Source: Labia minor
Taxonomy: Eukaryota > Arthropoda > Insecta > Dermaptera > Spongiphoridae
Assembly: GCA_963082975.1 (NCBI GenBank)
Contig: OY720346.1
Location: 70,113,267 to 70,177,266, forward strand
Reading direction: 5' to 3'
Length of the DNA: 64,000 bases
Shown: positions 12,690-24,497 of the stretch, piece after piece
Position numbering within the stretch: the stretch's first letter is position 1
Layout: each line of letters begins with the position of its first letter
The notes under the pieces: model-generated
What the model saw: the letters and a program-made list of their open reading frames with translations, nothing else
What the model was told of the DNA's origin: nothing
The model's database searches: none
Program-made: the position numbers and the translations under genes

Positions 12690-13672
12690 AACCATAGGCG
12701 GAGGAAATATTAGGAGATATCATTGCGGGTTCAGGCCAAATCGACCAACATTAATTAAGATATTTTCATTATGACAGATATTAGGAAAAAAACCGCGAAT
12801 TCAATATTCAATCTGTTCACTAATTATTTGTAGACTTTAGTAAAACATACGCATGACTCAATAGATCCAATCAATCTTCAAATTTGTCTTGAAGGTAGTA
12901 AAGAAAGAATAAGATGCGGAAATCAATTGTAAAATATTAGGTTACCCAGACGACTTAAATATAATAGGAGATTCGGATTACAGATAGCGAGGAAAATTTA
13001 ATGGAGGTTTGAAATTAATAGGGATAAGAAAAAATATTTAGTAACAAAGAGGAAGAGTATTAACATACAAAATCTTAAGATACAAAATGTAGAATTTGAA
13101 TATGTAGAAAAATTGAATGTAATCACGAAGGATAATAATATTTGAGAAGAATTTAAATCGGGGTTGCAATCGGGAAACGCCTGTTATCTGCAATAAAGAG
13201 GCTTATCTCTTCAAAATTATTATCAAAGGGAATATATAAAAAGATTATTTTGCCTGTTGCATTATATGGGTGGGAGGCATGGTCTATGACCCTTGGAGAT
13301 GGGAGTAGATTCAGAGTATTTGTGAATAGGATTCTTCCCTGCATTTATTGGCCAAAGAAAGATGAGGTCACCGGGTATGGGGGAGACTGCATAACAAGAA
13401 ATTGCATGGCCTCTCTGCATCTTCAGAAATAGTTAGGGTTATAAAAGGGAAAAAACTGCGATAGGCAGGGCACGTGGCTAGAATGGGAGAGGAAAAAGAT
13501 ATTGGTGGGAAGACCAATTGGAAAACGTCCGCTTGGAAAACCAATGACGCGTAGGAAGGGACGTAAGAGAGATGGAACAAGGGCTCAGGATAGGGACACT
13601 TGGAGAAATGTGGTTGTTGCGGCTAAGAACTTTCGAGTATCTTTGAGCCACATAGGTAGATAGATATAACAT
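12690..13672 (+). pseudogene. Non-LTR retrotransposon reverse transcriptase, decayed 3' part
   Basis: Frames broken by many stops give CGFRPNRPTLIKIF (normally GFRP.RST) near 12727, a Y(A/P)DDL-like YPDDLNIIGDS near 12945, then YLG-type and LPVALYGWEAWSMTL (13250), INRILPCIYWPKKDE, an RARG/GHVARMGE-like section and GRPIGKRPLGKP near 13510, the usual order at the end of LINE ORF2. The short frames at 13153-13678 are pieces or shadows of it. Confidence 0.8.
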
Positions 13673-13746
13673 ATACAATAATAATATATATAATTAATAT
13701 AGTGATTAAATTAAAATATATTTTTTAAATAAGAACACAAAAAGAA

Positions 13747-13897
13747 ATGAATGTTTTATGTAATATACTGATTGAAACAAAATGGATGAAAACCTTTTAC
13801 TACTTTCAACCACCAAATACTATGTACCACTCGGGGGTACAGGGGGCGGAGCCCCCGTCTAGGTGTGAAGAGCGCCGAAGGCGCTCTGAGCAACTAG
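13747..13897 (+). mobile_element. Helitron 3' terminus
   Basis: The last 56 bases hold two perfect hairpins, GGGGGC-GGA-GCCCCC (13842-13856) and AGAGCGCC-GAA-GGCGCTCT (13869-13887). The second is followed after six bases by CTAG (13894-13897) and then T. A GC hairpin about 10 bases before a CTRR end, next to an AT target, is the textbook Helitron 3' end. The left limit is arbitrary; a possible 5' end (TCTATATATATAAAA) lies at 10595. Confidence 0.75.
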
Positions 13898-13984
13898 TAT
13901 ATATATATATATATGTAGTTATAATTAGATGGTTTCAGTTTTATATTTTTCAAAGTAGCAACTTATAGACTGTTTCGATCAAGG

Positions 13985-14280
13985 ATTAACATACTACTAC
14001 TATAAATATTTTTAATTTTATTTCGAAATGAAATAAAAAATTTTAGAATATTTTAAATATAAAAAAAATATTAATACAATATCAATTAAAAAAGAATGGC
14101 GGGAGGCAAATTTCAATATGAATAGTTGCTGACGTCATTTAAATTTACTATTTTAAATGAAGAAAAAACTAACAAAGTTGATTTTTGTCGAGGCTGAAAG
14201 CAATACAGATCGATTTTTCTTTATAAATATTATCTATTGAGTGAATTTCGGTTGTTTTGTTTTCTTAAAAAATAAATATA
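13985..14280 (-). mobile_element. Hel-D internal fragment
   Basis: It matches the Hel-D middle (atttttaattttatttcgaaat, gggaggcaaatttcaatatg, caatacagatcgattttt) but lacks both termini. AT-rich DNA without a gene follows to 14867. Confidence 0.5.
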
Positions 14281-14867
14281 AATCAGGGAAATAATTCAAA
14301 CATTTTATTTATATTTTTTTAAAAATATTTATTTCTATTCCGAGCTTTCATGTCAAATTCAATTACAAAAAAACGAAAGAGTTAAAATTCTTTTCAAGTA
14401 TTAAAAAGTTATAAAAAAAAATTAACAGCATCTTAAATGAAGTGATAAAAAACAAGCGAGAAAATTAGAATGTAATGGTGTGGGTGAAGTAATATTTGAT
14501 TTTTTTTTATGTTGTTGAATTAGAAAAGAGAAACGTAAATAAAGTAGCTTCGCTTAATCTCATGCAACGTTCAATCATGAAATAAAAAAAAATCACTTCG
14601 AAAAAAATGATTGAGTTTTCGAAATTATATATAAATAATCAAGTTTGTAATATAATAAAAATTTAATACTTTTAAAATAATATTAAATTGGGTGATTTTC
14701 TTTATCATTTGGGATGTTGTTAATTTAATCGCTAGTACTAGAAATATGACATACTTTTTTAAAAAATTGGGATATTTCTTTTATAAACCAGTTACTTAAA
14801 ATAATACAACTCGTTTACTATATTATATTAGTTACTAGCGATTTAAAAATATTAGTTTTTTAACGTA

Positions 14868-15110
14868 TTAGTACCGGGACCCCGAGCCTCGGCTCGGTAC
14901 TTAAGTTAAAAAAAATGATTCATTATTATTGGATTTGGCTGGTAATATTAATACCTGGGACACCGAGCTCTCGCTCTACCCTTTAAAAAATATTGATACA
15001 CAATTCTTTAATTATTTATTACAATTATTAAATGTTACACATTTGCATCAATCTGATTAAAATTAATGAACTTGTGCTCCTCAATAATACATAAATATAT
15101 AATATATAGG
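14868..15110 (-). mobile_element. Hel-D 3' part
   Basis: On the minus strand it ends in hairpin CCGAGC-CGAG-GCTCGG (14882-14897 on plus) then GGTCCCGGTACTAA, with CTAA at the terminus 14868. The body up to gcatcaatctgattaaaatt matches the other copies; repeat rep-H follows. Confidence 0.6.
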
Positions 15111-15189
15111 TACATATATTTTTTTTCTATAGTGTTTTTTTGAAAAACTGTTTAGCGCCCCAAGTGGTTATAAAACAAACTAAAGACAA

Positions 15190-15745
15190 AAAAACGTGCT
15201 TTGCAGCTTTTCGGAATTAAAAAAGCAAAATTGGCAGTCGTGGGACTGGCCGACAGAAGTGAAAACTTCTGCGTAAGAAATTTTAAAACAGACGAAATTC
15301 GCGCTATTTCACGAGAAAGATGAATTTCATATGCATGTATATATATATAACTTATATATTATTTTAAACATATATTTTAAACAAATTTGTAACTTATATT
15401 TATATATATATAAATACACAACTTTGTTTAAAATATTGCAATACGAACTGTTTTATAATTCTTATCTCTAACATAAAATATATATTTATTATGTGAAGTT
15501 CATTTCGTATAATTTTGATTATATATGTATATATGAAATGAACTTTACATAATAAATATATATTTATATGTTAGAGATAATTTATAAAACAGTTCTAATG
15601 ACAATTCAAATTTCGCGCTCTGTTATAAGAAATTTGAAAGCAGATGGTTTCATGGTGTTGGTCACGATCACGCGAGTTCTATACTTTTTCCCCATCCCGC
15701 AAAAGTGCTCAACGCCGCTAAAGAAGTTTTCACTTCAAAAATTAT
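15190..15745 (+). repeat. rep-H, complete-looking copy with large internal hairpin
   Basis: From ttggcagtcgtgggactggc to aaagaagttttcacttc. In the middle, 15445-15505 and 15535-15595 are about 61-base inverted arms (gaactgttttataa ... / ... ttataaaacagttc) around a 29-base loop. No protein frame is credible; the 15568 frame is part of it. Confidence 0.6.
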
Positions 15746-15849
15746 TTAATATTTGGAAATATATCTGACTTATAGAAAAAATGAATATTAATTAAAGAAA
15801 GAAATAGTTTTTAAAATATCCTGAATAATATGTAACAATTTTCAAGATA

Positions 15850-16462
15850 GAAATTTATTACAATATTACAATTATTAACTGTTGCATCATTGCATCAATC
15901 TGATTAAAATGAATGGAACTTCGGGTACTCAATAATAATAAATAAAATAATATTAATAAATATATTGAATAATATTTTATTGAAAAAATATTAAAACTTA
16001 TAAAACTATCTAAAACTTTATTAATAAAAGAACAATGAATAAATAAATATAGAATAGTAATTTATTAAAAAGTAAACAATAGATAAAAAGAAAAAAAAAT
16101 AACAAAATCATTATTTTCATTTTTAAATAACGATTCACCCGGCGAGTTTCGAACCGACGAAATCCACTCGTTAAAACATCAGTCCAACCGCTGGACTATA
16201 TGTATTTAGATAAAAAATTGTCATTTTTTTACTGTCTTAGCAGGCAGTATTAAAAATTTTGACGTTTTCCATATATAATTTTCAATTAAGAAATTAATAA
16301 TGAAGCTGTATGTTTCAAGAGATATCATCAATAAAACTTAATTTTTCTTTATAAATACTATATCTAGTGTGAATTTGAAAAAAATCGTTAGAGCGGTTTT
16401 TGAGAACCAATATATATAGATAAATACATATATACAATTTTAGCTAGCATAATAAGATAAGA
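15850..16462 (-). mobile_element. Hel-D 5' part with a tRNA-like segment
   Basis: The minus-strand 5' end TCTTATCTTATTATGCTAGC is at 16462-16443. The sequence then carries ccgctctaacgattttttt and, after the tRNA-like segment at 16135-16204, gcatcaatctgattaaaatg at about 15890. The 3' hairpin is not present. Confidence 0.55.
16135..16204 (-). pseudogene. tRNA-like sequence (tRNA-derived head or tRNA pseudogene)
   Basis: The minus strand reads TAGTCCAGCGGTTGGA (A box and a D arm with TCCA/TGGA pairing) and, about 35 bases later, GGTTCGAAACTCGCCGGG (B box). The anticodon and T stems do not pair well and there is no good acceptor stem, so a functional tRNA is unlikely. Confidence 0.5.
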
Positions 16463-16579
16463 TGATTAGGACTATAATTTGATTTTCAGATGATTGAAAT
16501 CTAGAAAATTAATATTTTTATAATTTCGGTAAATGTGTAATAATTATTTAAGAAAATAATCATATAAATAAATTGCATT

Positions 16580-17745
16580 ACAGGTGCCCATTATATCAAA
16601 ATTATTATATAGGAGTATTAAAATATATAAAACCATTATTGTATTATATTGGAATGAAACGTGATCTATAACTTTGGGTGATAAAAATAAATATAAAATA
16701 TTTGAAAATAAAATTCTTTGGAGTATTTATGGGCCGAAGAAGGATAATAATATGGAAAAGTACCTAATGGGGAATTACAAAACCTATATACATCTCCAAA
16801 CATAGTTCTGGTTATAAAATCTAGAATGGGTAGGGTATGTAGTTAAATAGGGTAAGAAAAGACTAGCGATAAACTTGTTTGTAAAGAGATCAATTGACAT
16901 GATCGGGTGGAAGGATGCGATGAGCAGGTCAATAAGTCCGTGACATTTTGAATTTCTTGTCTCTTAAATGAAATGGCAACACTGCTCATGTCAGCAGGCA
17001 ACTATCAATTGACTCCTGTCGAAATGTGAACCAGCTGGGTATTTTAGTTTTTATTTTGACATCCATTAATAACAGACTACCTCGTGATTTGAGAAGAAAA
17101 TGGAAAAAAGTAAATTTCATGTGTTCATTAAGGATTATTTTTCAGTGAAACCGAGTTTTTGTGCCGTTTTGTAACCAGGGTTGAAACTTGGATCTACCAC
17201 AACACACCAGAGACCTGCTGTTTAGCAGTCAAAATAGTGGGCTACTCTGGGTGAATTTTCACCAAAGATGTCCTAGACAAATTTTATTTTTTGGAAGGGA
17301 TAAATAAATTGAAGTGTATACCGCTCAAAGGAGACTTCGTTGAAAAATAAAATAATTTTTTATCCAAAATCCTGTGTTTCATTCAAAATGTCACGGACTT
17401 ATTAACCACCCTCGAGAAAAGTGGTTAGGAGGATGCAGTGAAGTATTGGTAAAATAAGAAGTAAGGGAACGCATAGTGGGAGCAAAAAAAGTCCTATTTT
17501 CAGTAAACTATTTTTTTCCATACAAGTTTTTATTTTTTGTTATTCTTACTATAAAAAATATTTACAAACACAAAAAAGAAACTCTAACAGTAGATTTAAG
17601 TGGGAGTTGTCGGGACATGAAAAAATACTGGAACGCGTTCCGGTTCAGAAAAAAAGGTAAGGGAACGTCATTCCCCCGCGTTCCCCTCCAAATACACCAC
17701 TGGGAGGATGGAGGTTGTTTACTCTGATGATAGATATTATAAAAA
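16580..17745 (+). pseudogene. Second copy of the same LINE 3' region, twice interrupted
   Basis: IVLYWNET.SITLGDKNKYK, FENKILWSIYGPKKDNN and WVGYVVK parallel the section at 13250-13480. The copy is split by the mariner at 16935-17399 and again at about 17475-17725 by a sequence ending tacaccactggg (a hAT-like end). Flanking gatgcgatgagcagg and ttggtaaaataagaagtaag continue the LINE. Confidence 0.7.
16935..17399 (+). mobile_element. Deleted mariner nested in a LINE
   Basis: 465 bp between TA (16933-16934 and 17400-17401), ends AGTCCGTGACATTTTGAAT inverted. It contains an N-terminal scrap MEKSKFHVFIKDYF at 17100, VETWIYHNTPETCCL, and a C-terminal part TKDVLDKFYFLEGINKLK with the stop near 17350. 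The middle of the transposase is deleted. Confidence 0.82.
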
Positions 17746-18084
17746 TTATTAATATTATAAAAGTCTTTAATAGTTATTCTGGAGATTCTACATATTTCAA
17801 TCTTATCAGATTCTCTATATTTTATTTAGAATGATTGGAGCAAATCGTAAGTAACATAAAAAGGGTGATAAAATGTATTATAATCATTGTATTGAATTTT
17901 GTAATTGTTTTAAAAGAACTAATTTAGAAAAAATGCAAATTTCTCATAATCCACTACTTCAACTTTTAATTTTAATTTATTTTTTCCTTAAATCAACTTT
18001 TATTAGAGTTGGTCATTATTATCTTTTATTAATATTTTGTTAATTTCATTTTAATTAAATTCATTAATTATTAATTATTATGTA

Positions 18085-18215
18085 TTTTGATTTGGAAGAA
18101 GCCTATGCCCTAAGGGGCCTGGTTAAACAATTTTAAAAAATTATAAATGTAAATATTGTAAAAATATGTATAAATGAGCCAGAATAAAGGCTATAAATAA
18201 ATAAATAAATAAATT
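18085..18215 (+). mobile_element. Probable LINE 3' tail
   Basis: gaagaagcctatgccctaag gggcctgg, then gccagaataaaggctataaa and (TAAA)n. An AATAAA followed by a simple AT tail is typical of insect non-LTR 3' ends; the family is not identified. The frame at 18445-18663 is separate. Confidence 0.4.
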
Positions 18216-18464
18216 TATATGTTTTAAAAAAGAGGGCTCTATATACAACTAAAGTTTTTAAATTGTAAAAGTATTATAGGATTAAAACTACAAAAGTATA
18301 CCGAATGCAAGAAAAGAAAAATGGTTTTAATTTGCCGAAAAACTATCTTTTTCTTTATTTTTATAATCATTAATCATTCCCCAATTGGACACCCACAAAA
18401 CGGCAATTTATAATGACTAATTATCTAATTATCCTTTAACTTAATTAAATTATATTAATCCTAT

Positions 18465-18685
18465 TTATGGATAATGTTGACGTTAACGAATAACGTTTAA
18501 TGAATAGGAATTGTTTACATGAAGTCACGTTTGAAATACAAGCAACAGTCATTTGCGGAGACGGACAAACGCGGTGATCCCGGGAAGATCTTTTTCCAAT
18601 TCCCGTTATACAATTCCAATCCTGTATTTGTCCTCTCTTTACTTGTATCCTATTCTTTTCCACAAAAAGATCTAATACCGCTTGT
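18465..18685. other. GC-richer single-copy island
   Basis: gatcccgggaagatcttttt and gcggagacggacaaacgcgg stand out from the AT background. The minus strand is open for 72 codons from an ATG at 18663, but the product matches nothing I know. It could be an exon, a promoter or an old insertion. Confidence 0.35.
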
Positions 18686-19275
18686 TGGGTATTAAATCAT
18701 TTAAAGAATCTTATGCGATTTTTCTTATTAAGTATAAATCTATATATGTAAATAATATATAATATATAAATATAATACATTAATATTCATTTTTTATGAT
18801 AAAACTAAACATCATAAATGCTGCCAGCAACTTCTAGCCGCACGAGATTGATTAATAATAATAATTTATACGGAATTTTGTTTCAAATACTTACAAAACA
18901 ACTCAATGTTTAAATATAAAATTAAAAACTTTATTCAAATCGTAGTAATATTTTTTTTAATTTTTTTTTTCAATATTTAATAATAATAAAAACAAAATTA
19001 TAAAAAAAATTAAGTTAGTAACAAATTAATACATTTGATAGGTTTCTTTTTATGTTTATTATGTTTAATAAATTCTCTTTTATGATAAAAAAATAATATT
19101 AATATCAAAAATTTGAATATTTCAATTTGTATTTCAAATTTTATTTTTTTATTTTAATAAATTCTATAAAAATTGTAAATTGTAAAATTCTAAGTTTGTA
19201 GCTAACTTCATAATGTTACAGACATTAATAGGAAATTATAAATATTAAAGTTAATATGTATAACTGTGTATAACT

Positions 19276-19553
19276 AGAGTGACCATATTTCGAAAACATC
19301 AAACCGGGACAAACGGTTTACCTTTTTTTTATTTTTAAGAACCAATTTGAAAAATTTTTGAAAAAAGTACGAAATGATCAAGAGCTTAGTCCAGAAAACG
19401 TTTTACCTTTTTTTTTAGAACGAAATTGAAAAAATTTTGAAAAAACTACGAAATCTCCTAAATATTAAAAAAAATAACGGGACAATAGGCTGTCGCGAAG
19501 ACTTTTTCAGGACGCCGGGACAGAGCACCTAAAAACGGGACGTTTGGTCACTC
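19276..19553. mobile_element. hAT-like MITE, GTGACCA family
   Basis: Starts agagtgaccatatttcg and ends gggacgtttggtcactc, with internal aacgggacaatagg and accgggac blocks. The same ends are found at 36491 and 39997. Confidence 0.65.
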
Positions 19554-20455
19554 AATATATAACTTATATATAGCTTACATATGGATACGAGATTATACAT
19601 TAAACTTTAGATTATAATTCAGTATTTTATATATATAATCAGATGCAAAATAAATGTTACACATTCTTTTTCTTTTAAAATGTAACATTAAAAATTAAAA
19701 TTGTGGAAGGCGAATGTTTTCACAAATTTCAAATAAATTAATTAGATATTGGAATAATAATATTCATCTAAATTTTAAACAATCTCAAAAAAATTAAAAT
19801 TTCAATTTTGAAGTAATTTGCAAAGTTTTTGACCATATTTTATTTAATAAGATTTCAATGAGACTGTTTACTTATAAATAGAATTGAAATAAAAACGGAA
19901 ATTAAATTAATATAATTTGCGTGTTCCTACAAATAAGGTCCTGGCCGATGATATCAAAGGAAAATTAAATTCTTTCTCGAGAGTTGATTTAGATAAAATT
20001 TTTTCCCAATCTGAAAATAAAATAAATGAGTCTTCTATATTTTAGACGCTTTTATTTAAAATATAATCTCATATTTAATTAATATTCTTCAAGATCATAA
20101 ATACCGATTGAAATTTGTATGTACAAAAGCCTGATTTTAATCTTAATCTCAGAAATTATCATTTTTTTTTAAATTGGAAAGAAAAAAATACAACAGAACT
20201 TCTTTCTCTCTCTTTCACTTCTTCAACGTGTTTAAAAGGATAATTGCTTAGAGATATTTGAGGAAAAAGTGGATCATCGTTAAGAAAATTATCTTTCAAT
20301 ATGGGTTAAAAGATTATACCTTCCTGCATCATTTGAAAAGAAGGTGTATTTTTTTTTTTTTTTTAATGCTTTTCAAAATTTATTCTCACATATTTACTTC
20401 ATAAAAGGTGAGATTAAAAGATTAAAAGTTTGTTTTCATTTTTTAAATAAAAAAT

Positions 20456-21388
20456 CTGGAGTGTCCCCACACAACTATCTCGCAATTTTGAATTGGATTA
20501 ATAATTACTAATTAAATTAATATACATATAATTAATTATTATATTATTATTATTATATTTAATTATTATTATTATTATTATATTTAATTATTATTATTAT
20601 TATTATATTTAATTATTATTATTATTAGTATTATTATTAGTATTATTATTATTTCCAAGTTTTCACACTCACACACTCAGCACAAGTGCTGGTAAACTTT
20701 GACCTACCCCAGTTGTTCTATTCTTTAATGTGGGGTTAGGCTCGGACGCTGTGGAGAGGGAATTCACCCTAACCCACAGTTATTCTCATTCTTTGTTTTT
20801 TTTTCATTAAATTATTATTATTATTATTATTATTATATTTAATTATTAATTAAATTTAATTTAATTAATTATAAATTATAAATTAAAATTAATAAATAAT
20901 ATTTATTAAACCAGCGTGTGTTTGGCTCTTTATTGATAACACCACGTCACGTGCTGGCGCGTGATTGGCCATTTTAAAAAATTAATTCCAGTACTTTCAG
21001 CGATTCAATCATGCTGAAATTCTATATATAGCAGTTTTATACAATTTTTAATCTTGTGAAAAACTATCAAACCAATATCTTTAGTTTTACGGTCACTTTA
21101 GAGGAAAAAAAAATGAAAACATGGTAGGCAATGACCCTCTTCCGGTTGAGCTATATTTCTCAAAAGTTGATAGAAAACTACGAATTTTGAATAATGGCCG
21201 TGTACCAAATTTCAATATTCTAGCTCAAACCATTTTTGCGTAATCTTGTCTACATACACACACAAAAACGTGTGACATTTTTCTCAACCTCAGTGAAAAT
21301 GACTCAGGAACCTTCAAAACGTTTAAAAACATCAAAATCTCGACATTGAAAATTTTCGTGATCCCAATACTATCTCTGGCGAGAAAGT
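20456..21388 (-). mobile_element. RC-A copy 4 with ATT microsatellite and insertion
   Basis: From ctggagtgtccccac to ctatctctggcgagaaagt. The AT-rich arm has expanded into (ATT)n blocks (20540-20655 and 20816-20840) that flank an unrelated GC-richer insert of about 150 bases (20653-20807). Confidence 0.75.
20653..20807. other. GC-richer insert within RC-A copy 4
   Basis: Between (ATT)n blocks; holds hairpin CAGCAC-AA-GTGCTG (20678-20691) and gtggggttagg with its inverse cctaacccac about 45 bases later. Unidentified; possibly a short SINE or structured element. Confidence 0.45.
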
Positions 21389-23163
21389 AAAAAAATATAA
21401 AATATTAAAATTATTGAGAAAACTATGAGTTTCAAATTAATTAACAACAACCAAAACAACTTTATAATAAATTAATATTTTTATATCTATATTATTTGCA
21501 CTTTATTTTATTTTATCATTTACCTTTTAAGGTAAATATTATTTATTTTTAAATTGAGAGCATTTAATAAACAATTATTTTTATTTTTAACTTATTTTTT
21601 TAATTATTCGAATTTATTTATTTCCATTATAGGTCAAAGGTAGTAGAATAGTATATTAATATTAATATTTAAAAGTATCAAATTTTTTTCTAAAAAAAAA
21701 ACAATATAATTTTCGTGTTAAAATCTATTAAATCTTTTATATATTTTTATCTTATTTACATAAAAAACAACTAATTTTTAATTCTTCACTCCCTTCAACG
21801 AGATAGAGAGAGAACACAATCAGTAAATACATATATATAATTTATATCCAAAAATTTTATTTTTTTAGTAAAAAATCGAAGAGTTTATTGTTTTTACAAA
21901 AGCATTTCTCAAAAAAATCGTAATTAATATTTGTAAAAAAATACACCATATGTACATAAATCGGTCATCCAGTCATAGATTTGGATAAAACTTTACCAGT
22001 GGGTTCCTTGCTTACTTTCCAATAAATTTATCTTATGCAATTTTTGCGGGTCGTTTCTATTTAACGAGATAAAAAGGATTAAAAATTAGCTTATTATAAA
22101 CCTCGAAATATGATAACATTAAGTAATATTTTATTGACTTACTAATTATTCACTTATTCCTTATTTTCAGTTTTTTTTCGGTTCGGTTTGGATATAGGGA
22201 AATTATTTAATTAATTAATTTTTCTATATCTAATCCGAACCAAAAAAATGTAAACAGAAAATTAGTCGACCCCTCTGATGGTCAAATGATTAAACATGGT
22301 AGCTATATAGATGGATTTATATGTAAACTTTAATCCTTTTTTTCTCGTGAACTAGAAGCGACCCGCAAAAATTGCATAAGATAAGTTTATTTGAAAGTAA
22401 TCAAGGAACCCACTGGTAAAGTTTTAGCCAAAATCATGACTGGATGACCATTCAATATAATTACAATTTTTTAAAATATATGTTGATATAATATAGTAAT
22501 CCTTAAAAATAGAAAACAAAACAAAACAGTCCCATTGACACATAGAAGTAATTTTAAATTAATTTAATATTTATTTAACTTAATGTTAATTTAATAATTT
22601 AAATATTATATTAATGGTAAAAATTTAAAATTATTTTTATCAAAGATTTTTTTTTTAATATTACAAATAAATATAATCGTACTACAAAATAAAAAAAATT
22701 AATAATAATAATATTAATATTAATAAATTTTTGGGTATTATATTATACCCTTTTTTTATTTGATTGAAATGAATCCTTTATAGTAAAAATAAGATTTATG
22801 AGTTTTAACAAAAAATTCAAAAAAATCCTATAGTAAGTAGCCTTTTCACAGTTTTAATGAGATGTAAATTGTTAAAAAAAAGCATTATTCCGATTTAGAA
22901 TTGTCTCAAAGCAGCTTTCACCGTGTTAATTGTATTATTCACAATCATCAACATCCATTTGACGTCAGAAGTAACAATTAATTGAATGGGGCCATACAAT
23001 TTAAAACTTTATTTATTAAATTTAAATAATAAAATAAAATGAATGAAGAAAATAATGTAAATCGAATGAAATTAGGTATAATATTAAATAAAAAAAAACA
23101 TTTGTTTTATTTGTTTAGAAAGCAATTTATTTTTAATAAACCAAAATTAAATGTTTTATTTTT
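21389..23163. other. AT-rich DNA around MITE-F
   Basis: Outside 21963-22463 I see no gene or bounded repeat. Confidence 0.55.
21963..22463. mobile_element. MITE-F copy, long inverted arms
   Basis: Arms ggtcatccagtcatagattt ... and aaaatcatgactggatgacc contain gcaatttttgcgggtcg and its complement. The centre has ttcggttcggtttggatata and its inverse. No coding capacity. Confidence 0.75.
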
Positions 23164-23733
23164 ACTAACTCGCCAGATCACGAAAATTTTCGATGTTGAG
23201 ATTTTGATGTTTTTATACGTTTTGACGGTACCTGAATCATTTTCACTAAGGTTGATAAAAATGTCTGGGTGTGTGTATGTATTTAGAAAAGATTATGCAA
23301 AAACGGTTTGAGCTAGAATAATGAAATTTGCTATACGACAGTGGTGGGTAAATACTTTTAAGGGCGGGCCAAAATGAAATTTTCAATTTTCTTTTCTGTT
23401 TCTATTTTTAGATATATGGGATTTTGAAAAAAATTTAATTCCAGTAACGTTCAATTTTTTTTTCTATTATTTTCTTTTTTACTATCTCAAACCGTATATT
23501 GAATCGCTGAAAGAACTGGAATTAATTTTTTTAATTTTTTAACTCATTGTTTGCAAATCACGCGCCAGCACGTGACGTGGTGCTATTAACAAAGAACCAA
23601 ACATGCGCTGGTTTAATAAATATTATTTATTAATTTTAATTTATAATTTATAATTAATTAGATTTAATTTAAATATAATATATGTTATTTAATCCAATTT
23701 AAATTAAGAGATAGTCGAGCGGAGACACTGCAG
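23164..23733 (+). mobile_element. RC-A copy 5, composite
   Basis: The 5' part (actaactcgcc to agctagaataatgaaatttg) breaks at about 23336 into a hAT-like end (cagtggtgggtaaatacttt) and a 90-base segment also found next to copy 8 (30105-30195). An internal actatctca at about 23489 then leads back to RC-A sequence and a 3' end gagcggagacactgcag. The 23039-23311 frame that overlaps it is fortuitous. Confidence 0.65.
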
Positions 23734-24497
23734 CTTTTTGATAATTAAATTAAAATACGTTAATTTCTTTGGGGGCCCGAGATAGATGAGATTAGAATTA
23801 GGCTGAAACAAATTTAGAAGAAAGTGAATCGCTCAAGTGATTAAATAAATTTAAAAATATATCTAATAATTATACTATTTTATACCTATAAATATAGTAA
23901 ATATGTGCCTTTATTTCTTTAATAATTGTTATAAAAAATAATTAAGTTATTTATAAAGTTTTTAAGTACACTTATTATACATTAAACCGATTAATTTAAT
24001 TTTTAATAGTTATTGGTAAATAATTGAATTTATAATATGTAATTATTTTTATTAATATAAATTTCATTAAAGTTAAACATGATAATTTGTCTTTGAGTAA
24101 TTATTATCAAATTAATAATATTTATTTTTCATATTTATTACTAGTGAATAGGATATTTTATAATTCATATAGCAAAATAATTGTAATTTGTTTTTTGTTA
24201 TTTAAAAGTACTTATATACAAAAAAAAATTATTCAAAATTTTTTTGGATATTTTATTATTCATTTAAAACTTCCAGCCAGAAATGGAATTCGAAAAATAT
24301 TTTATTTTTATTTTGAGTTTAAAATGTTTGAATTTTTAAATATTTCTAATTTTTATAATTATTTAATTATTCCTGAAACCATTTTCCACCATCCCACAAT
24401 CTCTGCATAGATGATCTTTACTGTCTACCAAAATATAATTTTATATCTGATTTACTTTAAAATTATAAAATATTCATAAAAAATCCTCCCTTTAAGG
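23734..24497. other. AT-rich intergenic DNA
   Basis: The 107-codon frame at 24087-24410 opens at a TTG, is Phe/Ile/Tyr/Asn-rich and has no domain; not called. Confidence 0.6.

Larger units (their letters stand above)
17746..20455. other. Intergenic DNA
   Basis: Besides the LINE tail, the 18465 island and the 19276 MITE, only AT-rich sequence; 18955-19160 resembles the rep-I leader. Confidence 0.5.

Noticed and set aside
16135-16204. Functional tRNA gene
   Set aside because: A and B boxes are visible, but the T and anticodon stems do not pair and no acceptor stem closes.
17476-17727. 83-codon frame
   Set aside because: Spans a hAT-like insert inside the LINE; composition and position match repeats, not a gene.
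20540-20840. Regularly spaced repeats resembling a CRISPR array
   Set aside because: They are (ATT)n microsatellite blocks in a eukaryotic sequence; no spacers or leader.
23039-23311. 90-codon frame
   Set aside because: Most of it is RC-A copy 5 translated through its microsatellite region; the same region is closed in other copies.
24087-24410. 107-codon frame
   Set aside because: Opens at TTG, composed of Phe/Ile/Tyr/Asn/Lys as expected from AT-rich random DNA, no domain, no promoter-like context.
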